Part shown: one piece after another, positions 54,080-64,000 of the stretch
How positions within the stretch are numbered: position 1 is the stretch's first letter
How the letters are laid out: every line of letters begins with the position of its first letter
From: Marsupella aquatica
Lineage: Eukaryota; Marchantiophyta
Assembly: GCA_973895155.1 (NCBI GenBank)
Contig: OZ316894.1
Coordinates: forward strand, 27,075,422-27,139,421
Direction: 5' to 3'
DNA length: 64,000 nt
Program-made: the position numbers and the translations under genes
The notes under the pieces: model-generated
What the model was told of the DNA's origin: nothing
The model's input: only the letters and a program-made list of their open reading frames with translations
Databases searched by the model: none

Positions 54080-55689
54080 GATCAGCTAGCAAGGCAGGGA
54101 TCACGGAAAGACTTGCTGACAATCCTCGCTTCAGTTGTGATTGGGTTCGGTCCTCCCTGCCTGAGAAAATGGAGGGATTGCAAAAGTCACGCACGGGGGC
54201 TCGATCGGTTCGTTTGAAGGATCAGAATCCTTAGTCTTCGATTTTGCAGGACAGGCAGACTCGGACTGGCGCATGGAGTCGAGATAATTTTTGGGCGGCT
54301 TGGATGCGAGTTTATGGTTTAGGGCGGGAAACAGCAGTTCATAATTCACAAAATTGTACTCTCGAAATATATTCCCCGTAGTTCTGTCGTACTTGGGGAG
54401 TATGTATTATTGTGTAGGAGTGGGGCGGGAGGAGTGCGGTCATTTGACGACTCGCACTACAAGTGACTACATCCTCAGTGGCGGCGGCGGCCGCCGGGAA
54501 GGTTTATCTATTTACCACGATTGACAATATCGATGCATCATCATGAATCCTCCCTGGGTAAAATTCTCGTCATTCAAAATTTAGTGGATCTGTGACAAAC
54601 CTAACAGCAATAATTCGAGGTATATGCTTAATCGACCCCCTCTGGACTGTTTCTTATTTAATCAACCCCCTATGTTCAGATCTGCCCTAATCGCCCCCCT
54701 CTGACAATTTCTTACATATAACTCTAATTTTCTATTATATGAGCCCATGGTCTCGTCCGTGGTATGCTGCAATTATGTCGAAATAAGAGTGGGCCACCAC
54801 AATCCACCAATGATAAGAATCGAATGATACCGGACGCAGTCATGGATACTTTTGTGTTTGAAGACAAAACTAGTATGGTCTTCAAACATTTAGGGGTCTC
54901 CATTTGTCTGAAGTTTAGAGGTAATAAAACTGGGCTGCTATCTCCGTAATGTTCCTAGACTAGTTGCTTTGTTGAGAATCTTTATGAGTGCATTCCACTA
55001 GAGACAAATCTATGTTTGGATCTCACTCACAGAAAATGCCCTGCTGGATCTCTTTGACACCGATTAATTTGCTAAATCAGCACAATTGCATTCAGAAATT
55101 ATTTCAAAATGTTTCCAATCTTTATGCCGCAAGACCATTATGACAGCCAAGAATCCAAACACCTGTAAAATTCTCCAAAATCCTCGAAGTGTTTAGGGTT
55201 TAGTGTTTGAATTTGAGTTGCCCTTTGCTTCCATTACGAGCAATTGAACTAAGACACTCTGCATTATGTACTCTCAACAAAGTGTATTGTACTGTATATA
55301 TCTTCTCTGCACAGCGCGTGCAATGAGGCCGGTCTTCAGGCCATTTCAGGGTATTTAGGGAGCGCGGTGCATGGTCTCCTACATGCAGTGCACGGTCTCG
55401 ACGTTTCAACATTTGGACTCCCACAACATTATTATTAAAACCTTTAAACTCCGCTAGTATTGATTAGGGTGACTTACGGGTGGTTGCCGTAGGCTCCCAT
55501 AACATTATTTTTTAAGTGTTCATACACCACTAGCATTCATTGTGACTCACTTGTAGTCCCGCACTCCCATAACATTTCCAATAAAAGTCTTTTGCAGCTA
55601 TAACATTCATGTTGAAACCATTGGACTCCGTTAGCATCAAAAGTGTCACCATTCAATTAGGTTCGTGAGAAATACAAAGGAAACAAAGC
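54080..55689. other. Intergenic; promoter side of the MYB gene
   Basis: A 72-codon minus-strand frame at 54131-54349 (MNYELLFPALNHKL and onward) could be a 5' exon of the MYB gene, but I see no fitting donor. Telomere-type motifs lie at about 54309 and 55190-55204. At about 55430-55640 a loose repeat (CTCCCATAACATT) foreshadows the duplication that follows. Confidence 0.4.
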
Positions 55690-57413
55690 TTGGTCAATGC
55701 TTCTAGAATTCCTGTACCAGCCTTCAAATGTGCTCGTCACCTTCAAATTCCCTTCTGCATTATTGTTGGGTCGGTATTTTGGTCGGGAAGCATTGGCCTT
55801 CGAGAATTCCTGTTGCTGGCCTTCAATCTGGTCCTTGACTGTGCTCGCCACCTCCAAATTCCCTTCAATCTGCATCTTGAATCTTGCGTTGCTTTGGATG
55901 GCGTACTGACGTCGTCAATAATTGCAGCAAGTGATGGATTAGAGTCGTTGTCGGATGCAGTCTTTGAGCGAAGGCGTTTCCGAATGGTTATGGTTTTTAT
56001 GCTTACTAGTGGCAGTGCATCGTGAATCTTGTGTTGCTTGGATGGCGTACTAACGTTGTCAATAATTGCAGCAAGTGATGGATTCGAGTCGTTGTTGGAT
56101 GCAGTCTTCGAGCGAAGGCGTTTCCGAATGGTTGCATTTTTGATGCTTACTGGTGGTAGTGGCGTGGCGTGGTTTCAGGCCGAGTGTGCAGTGATGGAGC
56201 TTCTCTTCTGTACAACATCCATGGTTGCGGTATTCATGCCTTGCTACTCACCTCCATCTGTGTTGCAACTCCATTCAGACACTCCTAGGACCCAAATTGC
56301 CTTCACTGTCCAACCCACCATACAAGACTCTTATGTAAAGGCTGTGTCTCACATGCGATGCATGGTATGTCTCCAAGTTTCAGCATATGGACTCCCACAA
56401 CATTTCTGGTTAAAGTGGAGGCTCCCATAACATTTCCGGTTAAACCGTAGACTCCCATAGCTTTCATGTTGAAACCTTTAAACTCCGTTAGCATCAAATG
56501 TGTCACCATTCAATTTTGGACGTGGGAAATGAGATACAAATTAAAGAAGACCAGGCTTCCTGATTAGAACTAATTCACTCTGTACAATTGTGATATATTA
56601 TTTACTCTCTAGACTCAATGCTAATCCACACCCGGGTCTATGCCCGATCCGCCTCAAACTCTTGGGCCCGTAATGCCAGGTGTTGTAATTCAGCTTCCTC
56701 CCGTTGTTGCTGCTCCTCAGCCTACGCCTGCCAAAAAGCTGCCTTCTGCCTTGCCTTATACTCCACCCCTTGGCACACTTGTAGGACCGTATTTTGGTCG
56801 GGAAGCATTGGCCTTCGAGAATTCCTGTCGCTGGCCTTCAATCTGGTCCTTGACTGTGCTCGCCACCTCCAAATTCCCTTCAATCTGCATCTTGAATCTT
56901 GCATCGCTTGGATGGCGTACTGACATCGTCAATAATTGCAGCAAGTGATGGATTAGAGTCATTCACTGTCGGATGCAGTCTTCGAGCGAAGGCATTTCCG
57001 AATGGTTGCGTTTTTTATGCTTACTGGTGGCAGTGGCGTGGCGTGGTTTCAGGCTGAGTGTGCAGTGATGGAGCTTCTCTTCTGTACAACATCCATGGTT
57101 GCGGTATCCATGCCTTGCTACTCACCTCCATCTGTGTTGCAACTCCATTCAGACACTCCTAGGACCCAAATCGCCTTCACTGTCCAACCCACCATACAAC
57201 ACTCTTATGTAAAGGCTGTGTCTCACATGCGATACATGGTATGTCTCCAAGTTTCAGCATATGGACTCCCACAACATTTCCGGTTAAAGTGGAGGCTCCC
57301 ATAACATTTCCGGTTAAACCGTAGACTCCCATAGCTTTCATGTTGAAACCTTTAAACTCCGTTAGCATCAAATGTGTCACCATTCAATTTTGGACGTGGG
57401 AAATGAGATACAA
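55690..57413 (-). pseudogene. Tandemly duplicated remnant of a coiled-coil ORF
   Basis: About 620-760 bp is duplicated in direct orientation (about 55773-56537 and 56790-57413). The left copy has a further internal duplication of about 125 bp (near 55895-55990 and 56040-56135). The minus strand preserves a coding-like phrase in each copy (EGNLEVASTVKDQIEG, then QEFSKANASRPKY) and, in the right copy, KARQKAAFWQA, a stop, then AEEQQQREEAELQHLALRAQ. Frames are broken by stops. It looks like a decayed charged-helix gene or gag-like ORF. Family not recognised. Confidence 0.6.
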
Positions 57414-58644
57414 AATTTTGGACGTGGGAAATGCCCATGTGCTCAGATGGGTATGTATGTATCAAATTACAGTATTTTGAAGGTTGGGGGGTATGAGGGA
57501 TGGGGTATTCTAAAATGCACAGCCACCATGGGCTGGGGTAATGCAAATTAATGCCCATGTGCTCTGAAGGGTATTAATAGGATAATGTCCTGGTTAGAGG
57601 GCATTGTGGGATATAATGCTCGTAACTAGGACATTTAATGTACGTAAAAACTTGAGTGACTTTTTGGTAACAAACAAGAAAAAGTGAATCCCTGAAATAG
57701 AAAATTCAAATTAAAGGGTCATCCAAGAAGTGGTTGCTATGGAATTGGCCAAAAATATACCTTCTTTAGTTATATTAGATTCTATTCATAGATATTGTGT
57801 TAGTATCAGGTAGGTGTTTTGTATAATCCCCTCCTCAAAAAAAGGGGTGCATTATGGAGAATTAATGCACTCAAATATACAAAGAGAAAAGCCACGAAAG
57901 TCTTTACGTATCAAAATTACAGTATTGAAGGTGAAGGGGGGTACGTGGGATGGGGGTATTCTATAACGCACAGCCACAGTTGAAGCCACTTTGATAAGTG
58001 ATTACTCAGTTGAACAATAGGAGAGCAATGCTGCTCTAAGTGGAATGTCTTATTTTGTTTATGAGTGGAATGTCTTGTTTTGTGGACTACCGTAAACAGA
58101 CATGTTCATTAATGAAGAAATGCGGTGCTGGTCAGACTGTCCTCACTGTTGTTTTTATAAAGTGGGATGAGAAGCTATTGACAAACCACATCATCACTGG
58201 ACCACACACACTCTTACTGTATAATAATCAGAAGTACTCACTGTACTGTCCAGTAGTCTGCGTTTTTGGATTAGTTGTGATGATTTCTGTTCAGTCTGCT
58301 ACTATAAGGAGGTTGAATGGGCAACCTTCCAGTATGGGTGAAGGTTTTTTGGGGAACAAACAGGCACAGCAGGGTAGTATGGTTGAATTGCCTAATCTAT
58401 CTTGTTGTGGGCATTGTATTGCACCTCGCGCTAACCCTTGGTACACTCTTAATCTTAAAAGGTGTTCATCTGTAAAGGCCAAGTATTCTGATAAACCCAC
58501 ACAACACTATTGAAAGAAAAGGAACAAGGTTTAGGGTTTAGAGTATTCTGAGAAAACCACACACTGTTGACACTGTTTACATGATAAATGGCCATTGTCA
58601 GTAAGAGATACAAAAGTTGAGGTCATGTAATGCGGTATTATGGT
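57414..58644. other. Intergenic with a dispersed pair of short repeats
   Basis: A phrase (ACAGTATT, GAAGGT, GGGATGGGG, GTATTCT, CGCACAGCCAC-like) occurs at about 57469-57537 and again at about 57930-57977. A plus-strand open frame at 58040-58513 has no domain and is not called. Two adjacent telomere-type motifs lie at 58529-58542. Confidence 0.5.
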
Positions 58645-59105
58645 TCATATTATTTAGGAAATTGGGCCATATACGTGGATATCATGCACAAGCTAGGGTA
58701 ATCTAATAATCGAGTAATGTACAACTAAGGTTAATGTTAGGAATACATCTGAACCTTGGGGTAATCCAATCACAAAGCAATGTACTAGACAAGTTAATCT
58801 TAGGATATTGTGCCATACACACGGATACGAAAGTTGGGGTAATCTTATCCATCAATAAATATACATTAATTAATGTTTAGGATTTGTGCCATACACATGA
58901 ATACAAAAGCCGGGGTAATCCTACACAAGGATACGAAATGCAAGCTGGGGTAATCTTATAATCAATAAAGTACTAGTAAGGTTAATGTTTGGAAATTGGC
59001 CACACCCATGGATACAAAGCTGGGGTAATCCTACACATAGATACAAAGCAAATGCCGGGGTAATCTAATAATCATAATTAAAGTACAAATGAATGTATTA
59101 AGGAA
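58645..59105 (+). repeat. Degenerate minisatellite, about 100-bp unit
   Basis: Four to five units share GCCATACACATGGATAC, AAAGCTGGGGTAATC, ATAATCAATAAAGTAC and AGGTTAATGTTAGGA-type segments. Some units have only the middle segment repeated. No coding potential. Confidence 0.85.
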
Positions 59106-60269
59106 TGTACTAAGCTGGGCTGTAAAAATGTGGGGTTTTACATACATGGACACAAGACTATAAACGTGACGAAATGATGTAATCATGCAGGTCAGGTAAA
59201 GTAGGAAGATTGTTTGTTACACCAACAGTCTTCGGCCACAAATGAGTTTTCGGCCACAAATGAGGTGTTGTACAACACATTTGTTATGTCATACAGCCAT
59301 CCATTTGAGTAGTGTTTTTTTATCTAGATGTAAGTGTCCAGTGTGAGGGAAAATTGGCAGGTCATGTGGGACTGGGGAAAATAAATTTTGATTTGTGTGA
59401 AGTGCGCCTCACACGTCGCTTCTAGGTTCTGAAAATCTAGGGTTGATGGTAAAAATGAAAATGTATAATCTGAGTATGAAATAGATACGGAGGTGTCGAG
59501 GAGTAAAACTAGACCAGACCAGAATGGGGCAGGGGAAGTTTAGGGTCCATTTATATTGAATGTAATGAGAGAATTGTTTACTAGAATAAATGGTACCCCA
59601 TATTTAAATAACGTGTCTATTGATCGATACCCAGGAAAGAAAATACCGTCCTATCTTCTTTGCACTTCAACCGATGCACAATGCTTGCCTTTCTAGGGAA
59701 CAAGGTAGTCAAAACAAATTCACCGAAGAGAATAGATACGTTCAAAACTCCTGACTCTAATTTACAAATACTACAAAAAAACATTTGACTCTTACCTGAA
59801 GTTTTCCTATCGTCTAAAATCTTAAAGTTTCCCTTTCCTGAAGCTCAAATTGTTTTTCCTTCCCTGCCCTTCCTCAAGTTTTTTTCCCTAGCGCCTGAAG
59901 CTGGAGTTTTTTTTCCTTCCCCCTTGACGGTGAAGTTTTTTTTTCTTCCTGGAAAAAGCTGAATTTTTTTTTGCTTGCTTTGGTTTTTGCTGTTTTTCTT
60001 CTCCCCCACTTTCACATTATGTAGGTTTGTACATCATGTGCGAAAAAAACTAGGATACAATGTATGGATTTGATGAAAAAAATCACCCCTGGTTTAGGGA
60101 ACCAATATAGAGCAGGTAAATTCAGGCATGTACTTCGGCCGGTATTTGTCCCTGCAATACCCAAAATGCTGGTCCGGTGAGGTTTAGGGTCTTTTCAGTA
60201 CGTTTGGAGTCCTTCTACCGGCGCAGGGCGCCTTCATGGGGTCCCTGCCCGCTTCGTTGCTTGCTATGA
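59106..60269. other. Intergenic, T-rich low-complexity tract
   Basis: At about 59800-60000 a worn repeat of CCTGAAG followed by a T-run recurs four to five times. A TTTAGGG lies near 60183. No gene supported. Confidence 0.5.
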
Positions 60270-60765
60270 CTAATAAAAGTACCCTCATGGACAAGGCCCA
60301 ACACAAGGATACCCTTAGGAGATAAGAGTACCCTCACTGATAAGGGTAACTACCCTCATTATCAAAGTACCATTGTTGATAAGTGTACCCATTGATAAGA
60401 GTACCCTCATTGATACTTAAGAGTACCCTCATACGCAAGGGTACCCTCAGGAGATAAGAGTACCCTCATTGATAAGGGTACCCTCACTGATCAAAGTACC
60501 ATTGTTGATAAGCGTACCCATTGATAAGAGTACCCTCGCTGATAAGAGTCCCTCGCTGATAAGAGTACCCTCGTTGATAAGAGTACCCTCAAGCACAAGG
60601 GTACCCTCAGGAGATAAGAGTACCCTCATTGATAAGGGTACCCTCAATGATCTAATTAAGTACCATCGTTGATAAATGTACCACATTGATAAGAGTACCC
60701 TCACTGATAAGAGTACCCTCATGCACAAGGGTACCCTCAGGAGATAAAAGTACCCTCATTCACAT
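60270..60765 (+). repeat. Minisatellite with higher-order structure
   Basis: The basic unit is about 18 bp, GATAAGAGTACCCTCATT and variants, repeated more than 20 times. Variants are arranged in a longer pattern of about 150 bp (GGTACCCTCAGGAGATAAG, then GATCAAAGTACCATTGTTGA, then GTACCCATTGATAAG) that recurs about three times, so amplification occurred at two levels. Confidence 0.93.
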
Positions 60766-63700
60766 GGGGAGCAATGAAAATAGGGATAATTGTAACCACG
60801 TCCAAAAGGTGAGATCTGTGATCATAGCCATTCAAAAATACTGTCCTTCAAAACCTTGAGGACTTTAGTTTAAGAACTTTTCTAACAAACAGTTCAAGAA
60901 TGTTTTTATAACAAAGAATCCAATAAAGTGTAAACTTTAATTTTATGGTGTTCAATTTTTTTAGATTTTCCCACACTATAGCAAACAAATCCACTGAATT
61001 TTTTTATTCTAATTCCAATTCAGTAAAAATTACAATTCCGGTCAAATAGTACACGAACCATTTCAGATCTGAGTACCGAAATGCCGTAAGTTGTAATTTT
61101 TATCATTAGATTTATGAATAATTCAACATGTAGGTGGGGAGAAAGGGGGAATTTTGATGTTGAGGTACTCACCTTCATAAATCTACTATTGATTTGTCCC
61201 AAGGAGTGTACAGTTCTTTCCTTGGTCTCGCCTCAATATTTGTACAATGTTGGCATGAATGACACTGCACAGAACACTAAAAGGATTTAGTGTCTTGAGG
61301 ATGACCAAAAACAATGACAAGAAACCTGAAACTGAAACTCATTTGTCCAAGTGCATGTAGAGCTTCATATCATTGGCAACAATAGTGCTTGAAGCCAACT
61401 TACTTTTGAATGACGTGTAAGGCAATATCTTGTGAAAGAGGGCCGATAGCTTCCCAACTACTAAAGGAAGTAGATTTTGCACTCACAAAGTCATCCCAAC
61501 AACCAGATCCCCTTGTGCAATCTGAGAAACGTGGAGTATTCAATAAAAAGTTCAAAGCAAAATGTAATAAAACCATCATAAACTCAATATAATGAAATGT
61601 AACCATGTCCTTTGTGATAAATTCTGCAAACCCTTCTGCTTTTTAAATATCTACTAATTAAAAGGAAAAGGATAATACACCAGAATTTACTTCAAAACTC
61701 ACTGTCAATCATGTTCTCCGAACAATAAGAATGATAGGGAGGGAAAATGTCAACCTGGGCATACGCCCAAGTCAGGGTGTGAAGCTTAATTTTCAGGATC
61801 CTGGAATTGTGGCCGGAGAGAGGCAGCTTGCAGCAACAAGTGCTTCAGGCTTCTTCCTCATCAGCATAGCCAACACCACTAGGAGACCAACCTAGAGCAA
61901 GTACAGGTCGAGCTCCCTCCTTGTTTGTGTAGTTCAATGTTCTGACCATGTTCAATGTGCTGCATTCCCTTGGGTTTGGATGATCTTCCCTTGGCAGAAA
62001 TGAGTCACATTCCAGAGTTACTCCATGCATAATGATTATTCACCTGCCCCTGGGGTTGGATGATCTTTGTGTGGGATAAATGCCCGGTTTGAGTTAACGG
62101 GCAAGTTTACGTGTTGCCCTACGGGGTGTGGTTGGGACCGGGTGGGGTTGGGATAGGGTTGGGATGAGGTTGGGACGGTGTCAGGATAGGGGCGGGATGA
62201 CCAGGTGTGACGGATGACAAATCAAGGCCAAACCAGGCATAAATGAATCACACTTCAGAGTTACTCAAGGCAAAATGATTATTCTTCTGCCGCCAATCTG
62301 AATTGACTACTTGTAGCCTGGTGGAATCAGTGGATACTCATTACTTGGCGAGAGGTTGCACCATAAAGATTGTTATGGTTAGGAATCAAATAATAGTTGA
62401 GTGTTCATTAAGTGTTTATAATACCTTGAAAGGGTTTAACAGTTTAATGATTAGATGCATGGGACCCGGATGGGATCCCATATGAGCTTACACTTTGAAT
62501 CGTTCAACAATTTGAACAATAAAATGTACAAGGGTAAATTTATAAGAAGGTAATGGCATTGTGACTTTTTTCATCAAAGCAAGCTGGAGTGCCAGTTCCT
62601 TGTTATTAGGATATATCTAGATCCAGACTAGCTCCAGAGTACCAAAATCTCTGCACTTTTGGGGCACTCTGTTGTGCTATGCATTTGAGGGAGTATTCAT
62701 ATCTATAACTAGACCAATGCCCGTGCGTTGAACAAAAGATGTTGACATGAGAAAACATACCAAGGAGAGAGAAAGAGTAAAAGTGAGGAAAAGATATCAA
62801 AGTGAGAAAACTAAGTGAATAGTTTAGCTACTCATTTGCTAAACTAACAACAATAAGTTCAGCAGTTAATTGGCAAGGGAGTCCACCCTACAATTTAGCT
62901 GGTTGCAGTCAAACTGGAGTTTGGACTTTGAATGCCATAAACTTACATTCCACCATGGGTGAGTGCAATGTGTGTATTTAGGCAAAGCTCAGATAATTGA
63001 AGGGAATGGGCTTACTCCCCTCTTTTATAGGGGGAGTGACACTTATTTCACTGACAGTTTACATAAGACTGCAAGATGGGCATCACTAGAAATGGAAAAT
63101 TAGTAAGAAATCATTAGTAAACCCTAAACCCTAAACTTTCTACAGTAGTTGATTCTAAGTGTGTTAATTTATATATATAGTGCACGTTGCACATATTGGT
63201 GAGAGGCAGCCAGGGGTGAAGTCTCAATGTGTGATCACATGTAGGGTCTGTTGAGGGGAATCTAACATTTTGGATACTTAGACCAGTACTGTCAAAGAAC
63301 TCACACTCCCCTGCTGTAAATTAAGCCGACATTGCTCCAAAGCAGAGACAAACTTTCTAAGTTCATTGATCTACAAAACTCTCCCCACATTGAGACCTTA
63401 CTAAAATAGAAAACGAGGAAGAAGTACATTTAAGAAAACTAAGGACCAATTTCCTGAAAAAGGCCAAACAAAGTACAATGGAGTAAAGCAAATTATAGAG
63501 ATAAACTAAACCCTAAACCCTAAACTTTACCCTCAGCTTAAGTGATTTAGAAAGGAAATGCAAACACAGCAAAGGTTAATTAAATCAATTATTTTGAGCT
63601 CAATTTATTAATTGTTATCAGTAACAAAATGATGAAAAATAACTGCAAGAAAGAAGCAACAATGGGTACTAGATAGAGGACAAGGTTCACATGTGGTCCC

Positions 63701-63835
63701 AATAGGTTTTTGCCCACAGGAAGGTCCCATTTGTTTAATATGTTCCGTTAGCTTACATACATCTAATGAGGGTCCAAATGGAAATGAATCACTCTACCAA
63801 AGAACAAAATGAGCCAAATCTGTGGATGAGACCCA
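60766..63835. other. Intergenic DNA without a supported gene
   Basis: Two copies of a phrase of about 50 bp (CAGAGTTACTC followed by AATGATTATTC) lie at about 61998-62048 and 62241-62292. A GTTGGGA-rich run lies at about 62128-62185. GCCCGTGCGTTGAACAAAAG at 62719 is another copy of the end motif at 43062 and 30760. Pairs of CCCTAAA heptamers occur at 63118-63136 and 63506-63525. Confidence 0.5.
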
Positions 63836-63992
63836 ATAAAGGGGAGAAGGGACAGGATCCCAATTACATGACCCCCCAAAACGGGGAGAAGCTGATACAG
63901 GATCTCAACTAAATGAGACACACAAGAGGGGAGAAGAGACAGAGGATCTCAACTAAATGAGACACACAAAAGGGGAGAAAACCAGAGAAATA
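63836..63992 (+). repeat. Tandem repeat of about 54 bp at the window edge
   Basis: GGGGAGAAG, then GACAGGATC and CAACTAAATGAGACACACAA, is repeated three times and reaches nearly to the end of the window; it may continue beyond it. Confidence 0.85.
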
Positions 63993-64000
63993 CCATTTGA

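Noticed and set aside
54131-54349. 72-codon minus-strand frame as first exon of the MYB gene
   Set aside because: No GT donor in a suitable phase before the next exon; kept only as a possibility.
58040-58513. Plus-strand frame of 157 codons with a hydrophobic stretch
   Set aside because: No recognisable family and surrounded by minisatellites; not enough to call a membrane protein.
58645-60765. Regular repeats that could suggest a CRISPR array
   Set aside because: Units are directly adjacent or degenerate without unique equal-length spacers, and the DNA is eukaryotic.
1-64000. tRNA, rRNA, riboswitch or bacterial operon signals
   Set aside because: No cloverleaf or rRNA sequence noticed; introns, LTR elements and LINEs make bacterial features inapplicable.

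Overview
The window is eukaryotic nuclear DNA from a streptophyte (green plant lineage). Four things support this: GT-AG introns of roughly 70-375 bp, an isoleucyl-tRNA synthetase fragment of the plant organellar type, plant-type Ty1/copia, Ty3/gypsy and LINE elements, and many short motifs of the plant telomere heptamer TTTAGGG. I cannot name the species. Intron sizes, repeat load and unusual domain combinations would suit a bryophyte, lycophyte, fern or charophyte alga, but that is inference.

Layout. 1-6.7 kb: the 3' part of a Ty3/gypsy element, namely pol, then a large extra ORF (plant-mobile-domain-like region plus long coiled coil) and a probable 3' LTR. 6.7-10.0 kb: a 5'-truncated, broken LINE. 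10.15-10.75 kb: a small coiled-coil gene on the minus strand. 12.3-18.2 kb: the most interesting locus, a two-exon gene encoding a Death-like domain, a PD-(D/E)XK nuclease-like domain and a protein-kinase-like domain. An extra diverged copy of its promoter and first exon lies 3.4 kb upstream. 18.46-18.78 kb: an RNase H C-terminal fragment. 19.68-22.16 kb, minus strand: the last seven exons of an organellar isoleucyl-tRNA synthetase, cut off at the 5' side and carrying a frameshift. 22.2-29.75 kb: a tandem array with telomere-like spacers, split by a complete Ty1/copia element with identical LTRs and a 5-bp target duplication. 29.75-40 kb: repeat-rich DNA with little coding signal. 40.3-42.55 kb, minus strand: a decayed stand-alone relative of the gypsy extra ORF. 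43-50 kb: minisatellites, foldbacks and short telomeric motifs. 51.8-54.0 kb, minus strand: a four-exon gene model joining a plant-mobile-domain-like region to a C-terminal telobox-type MYB domain. 55.7-64 kb: tandem duplications and several minisatellites, with no convincing gene.

How the parts relate. Three loci (2.1-5.75, 40.3-42.55 and 51.8-54.0 kb) share one recognisable domain. One copy sits in a retroelement, one stands alone and is decayed, and one is fused to a telomere-motif-type MYB in a region rich in telomere motifs. The Death-like/nuclease/kinase gene, with its fast-changing duplicated first exon, looks like a conflict or immunity protein. These functional readings are inference. 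All domain calls were made by eye, without database searches.
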